From Actinomycetes bacterium (lineage in GTDB: Bacteria; Actinomycetota; Acidimicrobiia; Acidimicrobiales; Acidimicrobiaceae), in NCBI GenBank assembly GCA_021826315.1, contig JAKAZZ010000015.1, forward strand, positions 1 to 55,539: a stretch of DNA of 55,539 nucleotides, read 5' to 3'. This document shows positions 16,826-26,270 of the stretch, piece by piece (within the stretch, counting starts at the first letter, position 1; every line of letters begins with the position of its first letter). Under the pieces are notes generated by a model. That model was not told the origin of the DNA, did not search any database, and saw nothing but the letters and a program-made list of their open reading frames with translations. The position numbers were made by a program, and so were the translations under genes.

Positions 16826-17156
16826 TTCTTTCCGAAAGTTTGATCCGAAGCGCTTAGCAAGCTGGAAATCATTTGGTAGCGTTTGGCCAAGCGGAGGTTA
16901 AGCCTGCTCGGTTATCGTGGCGGACTATCTTGAGCTTGGAATGACTAGTTGGTCGCAAGGGAAGCTCGCAGAAGTGCGGCGCGGAGTTTGACAAGGTTAT
17001 GCGATCCAAAGAGCGTTCGCAACGAAACCTTGGCTCTTTGGTTCAAAGCATTATCGGTTGAGACGAATGCATTTCCAGTGGTGCTGATATATCAACTATT
17101 CAAAACTGAATCACATGCTCACGTTGGTATGGGCGTGACTTGCCGAGGCATCAACC
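16826..17156. other. Intergenic region between convergent genes, no gene seen
   Basis: 331 bases between the ends of uxaC (plus) and the phosphatase (minus). An 80-codon frame at 16949-17191 runs into the phosphatase gene antisense and has no recognisable content. I see no strong terminator hairpin with a T tract, which is surprising for a convergent junction. Confidence 0.5.
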
Positions 17157-17885
17157 TTATCGGTGGCGCATCGTTGAAGATGCCAACTTGATCCTCTGCT
17201 CAAGCTCATCGTCGATATGTTGTTGGTCGTCGTAGGTCACGAATTCGATCTGAATTTTCGCGGAGTCAATCTCTGGATTTTCGTCGATGTATTCGTCCTC
17301 TTTGTCTGGGTCGATAGAGACGTCGATGATCGAGATTGACCCGTGTTTTGGGTGGTGGTACCTAAATCGACCAAGGGATTCTCCATTGTATTCGCAGTGG
17401 AGAAGGGCGAGAAGTCCACCGTGGGTAACTACTAAAACTGTACCACCCGGGTCCTTCGTGACAACAGAAGCAAGCCCAGCTTTGAATCTCCCAAGCGCCT
17501 CTTTACGTCCTTCACCCCCTGGCACCCTGAAGTCCGGTAGCTCTTCGTCGAGTGCATCACGTACGACTGGATCCGTATCTTTGTTAGCAAAGACTTCAGA
17601 TGAGAGGCGACCCTCCCAAATACCTAAGTTTATCTCTGCCAATCTTGGTTCGATTACAAGATCGAGGTTGTCGTGGTGTTTGGTGATCTCATCGGCTGAC
17701 TGTATTGCGCGTTGTAGCGGTGAAGCATAGGCGCGGTTGAATTCAGAGCCTCGTAACCTATCGCCGACTTTTTGCAAGACTTCGACGCCGAGTTCGTGCA
17801 ATGGTGGATCGGTGACGCCAATCATGGTGAACGTTAAATTTTCCGCCGTTAGACCGTGGCGAACTAACGTGATTCTTGTCTTCAT
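17157..17885 (-). CDS. Histidine phosphatase (phosphoglycerate mutase-like) family protein
   Basis: 242 residues. The N-terminal phospho-acceptor motif is LVRHGLTAEN (R8, H9, G10), and the second catalytic histidine lies in VLVVTHGGLLALL. ASPLQRAIQSA and EINLGIWEG are further signatures of the branch-2 phosphatases. These enzymes remove phosphate from sugars, nucleotides, cofactor precursors or proteins through a phosphohistidine intermediate. The acidic C-terminal extension (about 200-242, rich in Asp/Glu) is not part of the core fold. It diverges from the GH13 gene over 273 bases. The substrate cannot be predicted. Confidence 0.9.
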   Translation of the reverse strand: MKTRITLVRHGLTAENLTFTMIGVTDPPLHELGVEVLQKVGDRLRGSEFNRAYASPLQRAIQSADEITKHHDNLDLVIEPRLAEINLGIWEGRLSSEVFANKDTDPVVRDALDEELPDFRVPGGEGRKEALGRFKAGLASVVTKDPGGTVLVVTHGGLLALLHCEYNGESLGRFRYHHPKHGSISIIDVSIDPDKEDEYIDENPEIDSAKIQIEFVTYDDQQHIDDELEQRIKLASSTMRHR

Positions 17886-18022
17886 CTATCTTCACTTACT
17901 GCGCGTCTGTTAAGTTGTCACCGAAAACGGGATACGTCAAGGTTACAGAATCAATCTAAAGGTGATAGCAACGCAAGCGGTCCTTCAGTCTGACGTCCTT
18001 TGCATCTGCCGGAAGGTGATTG

Positions 18023-18070
18023 GCCTGATCAGGCGTACGGCTAGGCCGTAGTATTGTGGAAACGCTTCCA
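18023..18070. promoter_or_regulatory. Palindrome cluster with LacI-type operator upstream of the GH13 gene
   Basis: Three inverted repeats lie in 48 bases of the divergent region. They are GCCTGATCAGGC (18023-18034, perfect), TACGGC-tag-GCCGTA (18036-18050, perfect arms), and TGGAAACGCTTCCA (18057-18070). The last is near-palindromic and close to the LacI/GalR family consensus, with the central CG. It lies 89 bases before the GH13 start, a plausible repressor position. The regulator is not encoded adjacent; the only LacI protein in the window (44807) has different-looking operators centred on AAGCGCTT. Confidence 0.5.
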
Positions 18071-18158
18071 TCGTAATAATTTACTATTTGTCGATGAAAT
18101 GATTTATATAGAATCATTCTAATTCGACGTCATTGATGCGATATTTAGTTGGGGGAAG

Positions 18159-20078
18159 ATGTTCGACTTGCCATTGGTGGAAAAGTTCGTAGTAGAAGAG
18201 GGGGGTTCTCTGATAAGCCAAGAACTTGACCTCTTTACCTTGCGCCTAGATCGATGGTGGGACGACCTCACTGAAGGGCTCAAGGTCTACGGCGACAGCT
18301 TTGATGATGAACGAATGCGCCGCCTGATAAAGATAATGATAAAGTACGCAGGTGAGCGGTCTGAGGAGTTACGTTACCTTGATGAGGAACGAGTCCTTAG
18401 GCCAAATTGGTTCCAGAGCGAAAAGATGGTCGGCTATGCAACTTATGTAGATCGTTTCGCCGGTACCTTGAATGGAGTACAGGATCGCATCGACTACCTT
18501 GACGATCTCGGCATAACTTATTTGCACCTAATGCCCCTGCTGGAACCGCGCCCGGGCGACAGCGACGGTGGATATGCGGTACGTGACTACAAGAAGGTTC
18601 GTAGTGATCTAGGTTCCATGGAAGATTTGGAGGATCTGGCCTCAGCTCTTCGCAAGAGAGGGATCTCGCTGGTGATGGATCTCGTCCTGAACCATGTGGC
18701 AATGGAGCACGATTGGGCAAAGAGGGCTAGGGAGGGTGATGTATATTACCGAGACTTCTTTCTCGTCTATCCAAACCGAGAGATACCCGATCAGTATGAA
18801 AAGTCGCTACCGGAGGTCTTTCCGGACTTTGCACCTGGAAACTTTACCTTCGATGAGTCGTTGGAAGGGTGGGTATGGACGACCTTCAACAGTTTTCAAT
18901 GGGATCTTAATTGGGCTAACCCCGAGGTATTTTTAGCCTTTGTTGACATCATTTTGTCCCTTGCCAATAGAGGAGTCGAGGTGCTGCGCTTAGATGCCAT
19001 CGCCTTTCTTTGGAAGAGACTCGGAACTGACTGTCAAAATCAACCTGAAGTCCATGAGATCACCATAGCTCTACGAGCCATAGCTCGAATAGTAGCTCCC
19101 GGCCTTATTTTCAAGGCTGAGGCAATCGTTGGTCCGGCAGATTTAGTCGCCTACTTGGGGGTGGGCCATAACCGCGGCAAGGTGTGTGACCTCGCTTACC
19201 ACAATTCGTTAATGGTGCAGATTTGGTCGATGTTTGCCGCGCGCGACGTCAGGCTTGGTGCTTTTGCTCTTTCAAAGATTCCCCCTAAGGCACCGACATC
19301 TGCTTGGATAACGTATCTCCGTTGCCATGATGACATTGGTTGGGCGATTGATGATTTAGATGCAAAGAGCGTTGGATTGGATGGCTTTGCGCACCGGAAG
19401 TTCCTTAGTGACTTCTATAGCGGTGAATTCTTTGGAAGTTATGCCGAGGGCCTAGTATTTCAGGCCAACCCTCAGACCGGTGATCGAAGGATAAGTGGAA
19501 GTACGGCGAGCCTCGCTGGTCTGAACCGTGCTGGAAAAGATGGGCAGCTTATCGATCTCGCGATAGCTCGAATCGTGGCCTCCTACTCGCTTATCATGGC
19601 ATTTGGTGGGATTCCTGTCATGTGGATGGGAGATGAAGTTGCGCTTCTAAACGATGATCACTGGGCGGAAGAGTTGGGTCACGAAGGCGACAATCGATGG
19701 GTCCATCGACCGAAGATGGATTGGCATAGAGTCGAGAACCGTCGCAACGATGAAGTAACCATGAGGATTTTTACCGGATTGAAGCACCTCATCGATGTCC
19801 GTAAGTCCTTAGTGCAGCTCGATGCCGCGGTTGAGATTGAGGTCCTAGACGTAATCGATCCTTCTATTTTGCCATTGATTAGGCGACATCACGAAGGGTC
19901 ACTCTTGATTCTGAGCAACGTCAGTGAAGGCATTCGCTACTATCCGATCTCTGAGCTCGTTAACAATGGAATCGCTAAACCATTCGATGCGCTGAGCTCT
20001 AAGTATCTGAACTCCGATCGAAACGGTTACATCAGAATTGAACCCTATGAGCATCTGTGGGTGATTCACAAAGATTGA
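18159..20078 (+). CDS. Amylosucrase-type glycoside hydrolase family 13 enzyme
   Basis: 639 residues, typical of GH13 subfamily 4 (amylosucrase, sucrose hydrolase). The helical N-terminal domain opens with LFTLRLDRWWDDL, followed by the (beta/alpha)8 barrel. Region I is VMDLVLNHVA (172-181); the nucleophile is D279 in VLRLDAIAFLW, the acid/base is E321 in IFKAEAIVGP, and the transition-state Asp is D392 (or D391) in RCHDDIGW. The enzyme would cleave sucrose and either transfer the glucosyl unit to an alpha-glucan or release glucose and fructose; which of these cannot be read directly. It has no signal peptide, so it acts in the cytosol. A LacI-type operator lies upstream, suggesting sugar-dependent control. 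The membrane-bound GH5 gene follows after 286 bases. Confidence 0.9.
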   Translation: MFDLPLVEKFVVEEGGSLISQELDLFTLRLDRWWDDLTEGLKVYGDSFDDERMRRLIKIMIKYAGERSEELRYLDEERVLRPNWFQSEKMVGYATYVDRFAGTLNGVQDRIDYLDDLGITYLHLMPLLEPRPGDSDGGYAVRDYKKVRSDLGSMEDLEDLASALRKRGISLVMDLVLNHVAMEHDWAKRAREGDVYYRDFFLVYPNREIPDQYEKSLPEVFPDFAPGNFTFDESLEGWVWTTFNSFQWDLNWANPEVFLAFVDIILSLANRGVEVLRLDAIAFLWKRLGTDCQNQPEVHEITIALRAIARIVAPGLIFKAEAIVGPADLVAYLGVGHNRGKVCDLAYHNSLMVQIWSMFAARDVRLGAFALSKIPPKAPTSAWITYLRCHDDIGWAIDDLDAKSVGLDGFAHRKFLSDFYSGEFFGSYAEGLVFQANPQTGDRRISGSTASLAGLNRAGKDGQLIDLAIARIVASYSLIMAFGGIPVMWMGDEVALLNDDHWAEELGHEGDNRWVHRPKMDWHRVENRRNDEVTMRIFTGLKHLIDVRKSLVQLDAAVEIEVLDVIDPSILPLIRRHHEGSLLILSNVSEGIRYYPISELVNNGIAKPFDALSSKYLNSDRNGYIRIEPYEHLWVIHKD

Positions 20079-20364
20079 ACTACTGGCGTCTTGACGTAAA
20101 TCGACAATTCAACGTTCAAAGGGTGGACCGTTTGCCCGTATCAGATGCTTTGATGGACGATACTTCGGGTACTCGTAGGAGAGAAATTTCGAAAGTTGTT
20201 AATGATTGCGATCAGGCTTTGAGTATTTCGATATTCTCATGCCCTTCGAGATGGAATTGCCCTCCATCAAATACTCTTCTTCGTTGGTCGAAGCAAGTTG
20301 ACCGCGGGCTGACTATGACTAAAGCGACATTCAGCTCTGTTTCTTTGCTGTCGATGATGATGAT

Positions 20365-21873
20365 ATGGAGGAAGTTCGTCCGCGATGGACATTTAAGGGA
20401 CTATGGATTGCGCTGTCTTTGACCGTGTTATTCGTGTTACCTATTTATCCCCACTCTCGAAGAACGATTAGTTATCAGGAGGCGTCCTACAATCCCGTTA
20501 CTCTTCCACTTTCTGTAAGCGGAAATAAGCTCATCGACTCCAATGGCCATGTAGTCAGACTGACAGGAGTCGATAAGTCGGGTACAGAGTACGCCTGTGT
20601 CCAGGGTTGGGGAATTTTTGATGGACCCGCCGATCAGACAACAATTGATGCCATGAAGAGTTGGGGGATTAACGCTGTGCGAATACCCTTAAATGAAGAT
20701 TGTTGGCTTTCACTGAATGGGGTAAATCCTGCCTACAGCGGCACTAACTATCAAAATGCCATTGGTGCCTTTGTAAATCTCCTTAACCAAAACGGAATGG
20801 TAGCGATCTTGGATCTTCATTGGAATGCTCCCGGAACGCAGCTGGCAACGGGGCAGCAGCAGATGGCTGACGCGGACCATTCGGTTACATTTTGGTCGCA
20901 AGTCGCTCAATACTTTGTTCAGTCAAAGGGCGTGATCTTTGACCTATACAATGAGCCACATGATATCTCATGGCAATGTTGGAGGGATGGCTGTCTCACT
21001 TTAGGGGGTTGGATGGCAGCGGGCATGTCCCAACTTTTATCTGCCGTTCGTCAGGCGGGATCGAGCGCAATCGTTCTTATGAATGGTCTCGACTGGGGTG
21101 GAGACCTTAGTAGCTGGAGTTCCTATGTTCCGGCCGATCCCTTACACAAGGTTGTGGCTGGTTTTCATGTCTATAACTTTTCTGGATGTAATACCGTGAA
21201 CTGCTGGCAATCAACAGTCGGTACGGTAGCGGCCCAAGTCCCCGTTATCACCGGTGAAGTGGGGGCTAATGACTGTTCTTCGTTTCCAGTTAGTTATATG
21301 GATTGGGCTGATCAACAAGGAATTTCGTATCTCGCTTGGACATGGGATACATGGGGTTCGAGTTGTTCGTCGATCGCGCTTATCGCTTCCGCAAATGGGG
21401 CTCCTACGCAATACGGTCAAGCTGTAGAAACACATATAGAATCTTTATATTCAGTCTCAAATAGCTCACCGACCACTACGACGACGGTTGTCGTGTCGCA
21501 GCCAAGTCCTGTAACAACCCTTACGGCACCAACTACCAGCACAGTCGCAACTACGGTACAGCCTCCGGGCCCACACAAGGTTCAAGAGGCGAGTACTACT
21601 TCGACGACGAATCATTCAGCTCCGGTTCCCACAACCCTGGTTCCTGTCGCCAAATTACAGAGTGTGACTTCCGTACTCTTGCCTTCTGACGCAATTTTAA
21701 TTCATACTCATCAGCAGCGACCAAATACCGAGTTGGAATCTGTTCCTTCGATCAAGAATTCAACTGTCAATTCAAACTTATCGGCTAATGCGCTTGCGCT
21801 TCTAGCTACCGCTCTAAGTTTTATGGTCATTTTATTTGTTTTGCGGCGAATGAACAGCGAGATGTTTTATTAG
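20365..21873 (+). CDS. Membrane-tethered GH5 endoglucanase-like enzyme
   Basis: 502 residues. An uncleaved or cleavable signal segment lies at about 9-30. The catalytic domain (about 44-365) is GH5: the acid/base is E197 in FDLYNEPHD and the nucleophile is E298 in VITGEVGAN. Further family residues are in LDLHWN, GFHVYNF and LAWTWDTWG. Several Cys pairs suggest disulfides in the exported form. A Thr/Ser/Pro-rich stalk (about 366-465) leads to a C-terminal hydrophobic helix (about 472-492) with a short RRMNSEMFY tail, so the enzyme should stand on the outer face of the membrane. Likely substrates are cellulose or related beta-1,4-glucans. The start has a poor ribosome site. It precedes a processive GT2 gene, which allows a role in making as well as degrading a glucan. 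Confidence 0.9.
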   Translation: MEEVRPRWTFKGLWIALSLTVLFVLPIYPHSRRTISYQEASYNPVTLPLSVSGNKLIDSNGHVVRLTGVDKSGTEYACVQGWGIFDGPADQTTIDAMKSWGINAVRIPLNEDCWLSLNGVNPAYSGTNYQNAIGAFVNLLNQNGMVAILDLHWNAPGTQLATGQQQMADADHSVTFWSQVAQYFVQSKGVIFDLYNEPHDISWQCWRDGCLTLGGWMAAGMSQLLSAVRQAGSSAIVLMNGLDWGGDLSSWSSYVPADPLHKVVAGFHVYNFSGCNTVNCWQSTVGTVAAQVPVITGEVGANDCSSFPVSYMDWADQQGISYLAWTWDTWGSSCSSIALIASANGAPTQYGQAVETHIESLYSVSNSSPTTTTTVVVSQPSPVTTLTAPTTSTVATTVQPPGPHKVQEASTTSTTNHSAPVPTTLVPVAKLQSVTSVLLPSDAILIHTHQQRPNTELESVPSIKNSTVNSNLSANALALLATALSFMVILFVLRRMNSEMFY

Positions 21874-21877
21874 CCGA

Positions 21878-21908
21878 CGATTAATGTTAATTTGTACTTT
21901 GTTAATCG
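21878..21908 (+). terminator. Possible terminator after the GH5 gene
   Basis: Inverted repeat CGATTAA (21878-21884) and TTAATCG (21902-21908) with a 17-base loop, starting five bases after the GH5 stop and followed within about 12 bases by ATTTTTA. The stem is AT-rich and weak. Confidence 0.3.
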
Positions 21909-22201
21909 ATTCGAAACATTTTTATAACGCTTTCCCGAGCATACCAATATCAATCGACATCATATCTTTAAATCCGCCCTATGTAGCCACGGTGCGCAGT
22001 TGTTTTAACCCTTTAGGAAGCATCTCAGATTATTAATCGTTTTGACGGGTTTTGTATTAAAACATGTGATGAGAAATTATTCTAAATGAAACATTACTGT
22101 GTTACACTACTGACGTAGAAGGTTAAGTTCTTTTAGTCTAGCCTAAAAAATTTCTCGAATTGCCGGGTCGCACTTGCATTTGGGAGATTGTTAGTATTCG
22201 A

Positions 22202-23521
22202 ATGGGGTCGCAAATGCAGATGCTGCTTAAGGTTACTCTTGAAGTGGTTACGGTTCTTTTACTCGCGTCAGCTGGGTTTTCTCTTTATGTAATGTTGCAT
22301 GCATGGCACAGCGAAGAGAATAATGGTGATAGTACTTTTCCTATTTATCTTGGTGACGAAAAGGTAAAGTTTTCAATTCTGATACCGGCGCGTCATGAAG
22401 AGGATGTTTTAGGGGTAACTCTATCGAAGATAGCTGAAATTACCTATAGTGATTTCGAAGTAATAGTTATAATTGGCCATGATGATGATAGAACGCTAGC
22501 AGTAGCAAGAGATTCGGAGCAACGGTTTGGCGGTATCATCAAAGTTGTTATTGACGATAACTGGCCAAAGTCAAAGCCTAAAGCACTAAATACCGGTCTT
22601 CGATATTGTACCGGTGACTTTATAACGATCTTCGATGCTGAAGATGATGTTGCAAGTTCAATTCTAACTCGTATCAATATGACTGTCTTGGCGACTAATG
22701 CCAAGATTATCCAAGCTCCAGTACAGCTTATGAATGTCTCTTCTAACTGGTTTTCTTTCAGGAATTGCCTTGAATATTACCTCTGGTTTCGAAGTCGTCT
22801 TAAGTGGCAAAGTGGGTTTGGGGTAGTTCCGCTCGGTGGGAATACGGTTTTTATAGAGCGTAATCTTCTACTTGAACTTGGTGGTTGGGATTCTGATGCG
22901 CTAACGGAGGACTGTGACTTGGGGGTTAGGGCAGGTGTGGTTGGTGCTTCAGTATTCGTTGGTTATGATTCCTCAGTTGCGACACGAGAGGAGACCCCTC
23001 TTACGTTGAAAGCATTTGCAAAGCAGCGATCTCGTTGGAATCAGGGTTTCTTTCAGGTGCTAGTCAAAGGTGACTGGATGAAAGTCAATGGTCTTGGGGC
23101 GAAGGCAGTTACGTTTGTGACACTCATTACTCCCTTAATTCAGGTACTTAATTCGCTCTCCTTTATCCTCGCGATAGTAGGAGTCGTCTACGCTCGTCTG
23201 GGTGAGAATCAGGCAATCTTTCTATTTACACCCCTAATAGTTCTCTTTGCGACTGCAGTCTTCGAAGTTTTAATTGCAATCGAATTATGTAGAGACTTTG
23301 ACATAAATCTCAAGGTGAGGTACCTCGTGGTTCTGATCTTATCTCTCATCCCATATCAATTCATCCTTTCGTTCAGCGCTATCTATGGAGTTGGAAGACA
23401 TGTCTTCGGACGAAAGGATTGGCTTAAGACCGACCACACCGGAGCCCACCGGTCACTCCCTCTGGGAAGTGATACGGTTACCATTCAAGCGTCAGTCGTT
23501 ATTGAGAAGAAGGAGCGATAG
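22202..23521 (+). CDS. Processive-type family 2 glycosyltransferase (cellulose-synthase-like membrane protein)
   Basis: 439 residues from the ATG at 22202. A second ATG at 22214 has GGGG at a better distance and may be the true start; the frame is open to a TTG at 22160. One N-terminal membrane helix, a cytosolic GT2 domain, and three or four C-terminal membrane helices. Motifs: KPKALNTGLRYC, the metal-binding IFDAEDD, the catalytic ALTEDCDLGVRAG (ED), and the QxxRW-type KQRSRWNQGFFQ. This set is typical of processive synthases that extend and export beta-glycans (cellulose, hyaluronan, mannan or similar). The C-terminal half lacks a PilZ domain, so direct c-di-GMP activation is unlikely. It heads a compact three-gene operon with the GT-C gene and the mannosyltransferase. 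Confidence 0.85.
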   Translation: MGSQMQMLLKVTLEVVTVLLLASAGFSLYVMLHAWHSEENNGDSTFPIYLGDEKVKFSILIPARHEEDVLGVTLSKIAEITYSDFEVIVIIGHDDDRTLAVARDSEQRFGGIIKVVIDDNWPKSKPKALNTGLRYCTGDFITIFDAEDDVASSILTRINMTVLATNAKIIQAPVQLMNVSSNWFSFRNCLEYYLWFRSRLKWQSGFGVVPLGGNTVFIERNLLLELGGWDSDALTEDCDLGVRAGVVGASVFVGYDSSVATREETPLTLKAFAKQRSRWNQGFFQVLVKGDWMKVNGLGAKAVTFVTLITPLIQVLNSLSFILAIVGVVYARLGENQAIFLFTPLIVLFATAVFEVLIAIELCRDFDINLKVRYLVVLILSLIPYQFILSFSAIYGVGRHVFGRKDWLKTDHTGAHRSLPLGSDTVTIQASVVIEKKER

Positions 23522-25147
23522 TTGGCAGTTGTAGAAAGAAGCTTCGAGCAAGTTGATCTAAGTAGCGATAATCTTCGTCTTGGGGATAAACCCTATCTGT
23601 CAGTCGAAAAGCTGCGGTCTCTATTCAAGGGATCTTTGGTAGTTGTTTTTATTGTGGTTTTGGCTTATCTTCACGCAAAAGGAGCTCTTACAAATCCGAA
23701 TCCGGGAAATGACGATGAGGGTACCTACATTAGTCAAGCTTGGGCTCTCATAGCTGGAACAGGTGCTCACCACACTATTGCTGCATATACGTACTGGTAT
23801 GATCATCCTCCTTTTGGTTGGATTCAAATTGGCTTGTGGTACTGGTTAGTTGGGGGATTCCACCACGGGATTCTGGGATCCTTTCGATATGTGAGAGAGA
23901 TGACAGATATCTACTTTTTCATCGATCTCGTGCTGGTATATCGAATAGTCGGGAAGTTAGACTTCAACTACGGTTCGCGTCTGGTGACACTTTTGATCTT
24001 TGGCCTATCGCCACTTGCAATGTCTCAACTTAGGATTGGATTTATCGATACGCTCGCACTTCCTTGGTTGTTAGCTGCGGTGGCGTTGATTCTTGATCGG
24101 CGATTGAGCCTCGGTAAGGTTTCCCTGGCCGGTCTTCTCTTTGGATTCAGCGTCGTTACCAAAGAGACGTTAATACTCGCCATTCCCTTATTTATCGTGG
24201 CTCTCTACCAATACGCGACTAGCGGCGCGGAAGCGAAAAGTCGCCTGCGTCGGTTCCGGATTGCGGCCTTCTTAGTCGGTCTTTCAATTCCAGGAGTTGT
24301 GTACCTACTCTATGCAATTTTACGAGGAGAACTGCTGCCTGGTCCAAATCACACGAGTCTGATTGGAGCAATCGAATGGCAGCTCTTTACCCGTGGCGGT
24401 TCTGGTTCTATTTTGACCGCGAATAGCGCAGCACGTGGGTCGCTTGTTAATTGGATATCGAATGATTGGCCGCTTTTGGCATTTGGAAGTATTTCAGGTC
24501 TGTTAGGTTTGAAGTCGCGAAACATTCGCCCGATCTCGGCGGTGGTAGTTCTTGGAACCATCACGCTCGCCAAACCTGGTTATCTGCCAAACATGTTCGT
24601 GATCGCGTATCTCCCATTTCTAGCGATCTCCATTGGTGGCGTCATCTCGGGAGTATCTAGGGCAGCTGCTACTGGAATCGAGAGGTTCGCGCCACAGAGT
24701 GGAGTTCGCTATTTAGCCTCGCTACTCGCACTATTAATTGGATTTTCATATTTTACGATTGATAGTTCCTCTAGAGAAGCGAAGTTACAGGCGCTTACAA
24801 CGTCCTTTAAAGTATCGCCTCAGGTTTTGGTCGAAAAGTGGATAATAAGTCACATACCAAAGGATTCAACGATGCTCGTGGATGATAACTATTGGTTGGA
24901 TCTCGTTCAAAATGGCTATCAACGGAGCAGGATTGTGTGGATCTACAAGCTCGGTCGTGATATCGATGTCGACCGAGTCTATACCAAAGGTTGGCATCAG
25001 TTTCAATACATTTTTTTGACGAGTAACACGAACGCCGCTCTTGCAACCCGACCGATACCCTTGTCTAACTTTCACACCATCGCGGCGTTTCCTACCGCTG
25101 GAGTCACGATACTTGAGATCAATCCCAGCGCGTACGTCGCAAATTAG
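23522..25147 (+). CDS. GT-C fold membrane glycosyltransferase (ArnT/PMT-like)
   Basis: 541 residues with roughly ten membrane segments. It begins with TTG immediately after the GT2 stop, so the two genes are translationally linked. The first periplasmic loop carries NPGNDDEGTYISQAWAL and YWYDHPPFGWI; an acidic pair in this loop followed by a HPP motif is the hallmark of GT39/GT83 enzymes that use polyprenyl-phosphate sugars as donors. KETLILAIPLF and the small C-terminal extracytoplasmic domain (about 430-541, with WIYKLGRDIDVDRVY) fit as well. A donor could come from the polyprenol-phosphate mannosyltransferase encoded next, although that gene appears broken. The acceptor is unknown. Confidence 0.8.
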   Translation: MAVVERSFEQVDLSSDNLRLGDKPYLSVEKLRSLFKGSLVVVFIVVLAYLHAKGALTNPNPGNDDEGTYISQAWALIAGTGAHHTIAAYTYWYDHPPFGWIQIGLWYWLVGGFHHGILGSFRYVREMTDIYFFIDLVLVYRIVGKLDFNYGSRLVTLLIFGLSPLAMSQLRIGFIDTLALPWLLAAVALILDRRLSLGKVSLAGLLFGFSVVTKETLILAIPLFIVALYQYATSGAEAKSRLRRFRIAAFLVGLSIPGVVYLLYAILRGELLPGPNHTSLIGAIEWQLFTRGGSGSILTANSAARGSLVNWISNDWPLLAFGSISGLLGLKSRNIRPISAVVVLGTITLAKPGYLPNMFVIAYLPFLAISIGGVISGVSRAAATGIERFAPQSGVRYLASLLALLIGFSYFTIDSSSREAKLQALTTSFKVSPQVLVEKWIISHIPKDSTMLVDDNYWLDLVQNGYQRSRIVWIYKLGRDIDVDRVYTKGWHQFQYIFLTSNTNAALATRPIPLSNFHTIAAFPTAGVTILEINPSAYVAN

Positions 25148-25164
25148 GAAGATGGGAAAGTGCA

Positions 25165-25922
25165 ATGATGATTAATAGCGTTCCGGATTTAACGTGGGTT
25201 ATCACTCCTACCTACAACGAGGTAGATAAATTGAATTTTTCATAGAGCGGGTTACCGCGTCGTTACCAAATTCTCAGATCGTAGTAGTCGATGATTCGTC
25301 GCCTGATGGGACCGGAGTTTTGGTAGAACAGTTAGCGCTACAGTTTCCGCAAATCCACTTGATAACTCGTCCGTCTAAGAGTGGCCTTGGTAGTGCTTAC
25401 ATCGATGGATTTAAATTTGCCATGGCAAATGGTGCGACTCGATGTATCGAAATTGACGCTGATCTATCACATGATCCAAGCGATCTTCCGAGACTGTTAG
25501 CTCATTTTGGGGATAACTTTGACTTGGTAATTGGGTCAAGGTACGTAACCGGTTCTAAAGTTCTGGGGCTTAGCAAGTTGAGACTGGCGTTGTCGAAGAT
25601 CGGTAATGTGTATGCCAAATTGTTGCTGGGCTTTAAGGTTGAAGACTCTACCGGAGGATTTAGGTGTTACTCCGCTGATGTACTTCGTTCCATAGGTCTT
25701 GACACTGTCGAGTGTGAAGGGTACGGCTTTCAAGTAGAGATGACTTTCAAGGCTTTTGTCAAGGGTGCAAGGATATCGGAGATTCCTATTACCTTTTATC
25801 CGCGAAGAGCCGGTGCATCGAAGATGTCGATTCGTATTGTCTTCGAGGCGTTGATTCGAACAGCTAGGCTAGCACTGTCCAAGCGGGCTTACGCGGCCCT
25901 AGACCTTGCGAATATGAATTAG
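25165..25922 (+). pseudogene. Polyprenol-phosphate mannosyltransferase (DPM1/Ppm1-like), frameshifted
   Basis: From ATG 25165 the frame reads WVITPTYNEVDKLNF and then stops at TAG 25243. The frame one base earlier continues the same protein: FFIERVTASLPNSQIVVVDD, SSPDGTG, and on to 25922 with GTRC-like IEIDADLSHDPSDLP, VIGSRYV, STGGFRCY and YPRRAGASKMS, all signatures of dolichol/polyprenol-phosphate mannose synthases. Adding one T to the five-T run at 25236-25240 would restore an intact protein of about 252 residues. The downstream part (from about 25320) is otherwise undamaged. The product would load mannose onto polyprenyl phosphate for use by GT-C enzymes such as the preceding gene. The lesion may be a real mutation, phase variation by slippage, or a homopolymer sequencing error. 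Confidence 0.85.
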
Positions 25923-26270
25923 CCAATTTGAGAGCAGTGCGGTAAAGACGTTATTCGTCACCGTCGGCTACCAGCGGAGCTAGGAAGCAGCATGTTATTA
26001 GATATTCAAGCGATGGTAGTTCTCAGAGTTCGAGGTGAAGGGTCACGTGGCAATGGAGCGCAACGGCATTTCATTCGCATCAGGGTTTTATGGTTATAAC
26101 TTTCCCTAGCAACCGTTGCTTCGAGGCATTGCAAAGCCGAATACTTGGGAAACCAAAACGGTTGTACAAGGTCAGATAGCACCGACGTTTGCTAACCGTT
26201 CGCCGCGCCATAGACGTTGTTAATTGTCCTGTAGTATCAATGGCGGTCTAGAGAGTGGCTCTCAAGATAT
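25923..26270. other. Intergenic region between convergent genes, no gene seen
   Basis: 348 bases without a credible frame. Near the 3' end of the gluconokinase gene is a short hairpin GAGAG-tgg-CTCTC (26251-26263) with no T tract on either strand. Nothing else is recognised. Confidence 0.5.

Noticed and set aside
20057-20422. 121-codon plus-strand frame between the GH13 and GH5 genes
   Set aside because: Overlaps the ends of both genes, has no domain signature and low-quality composition.
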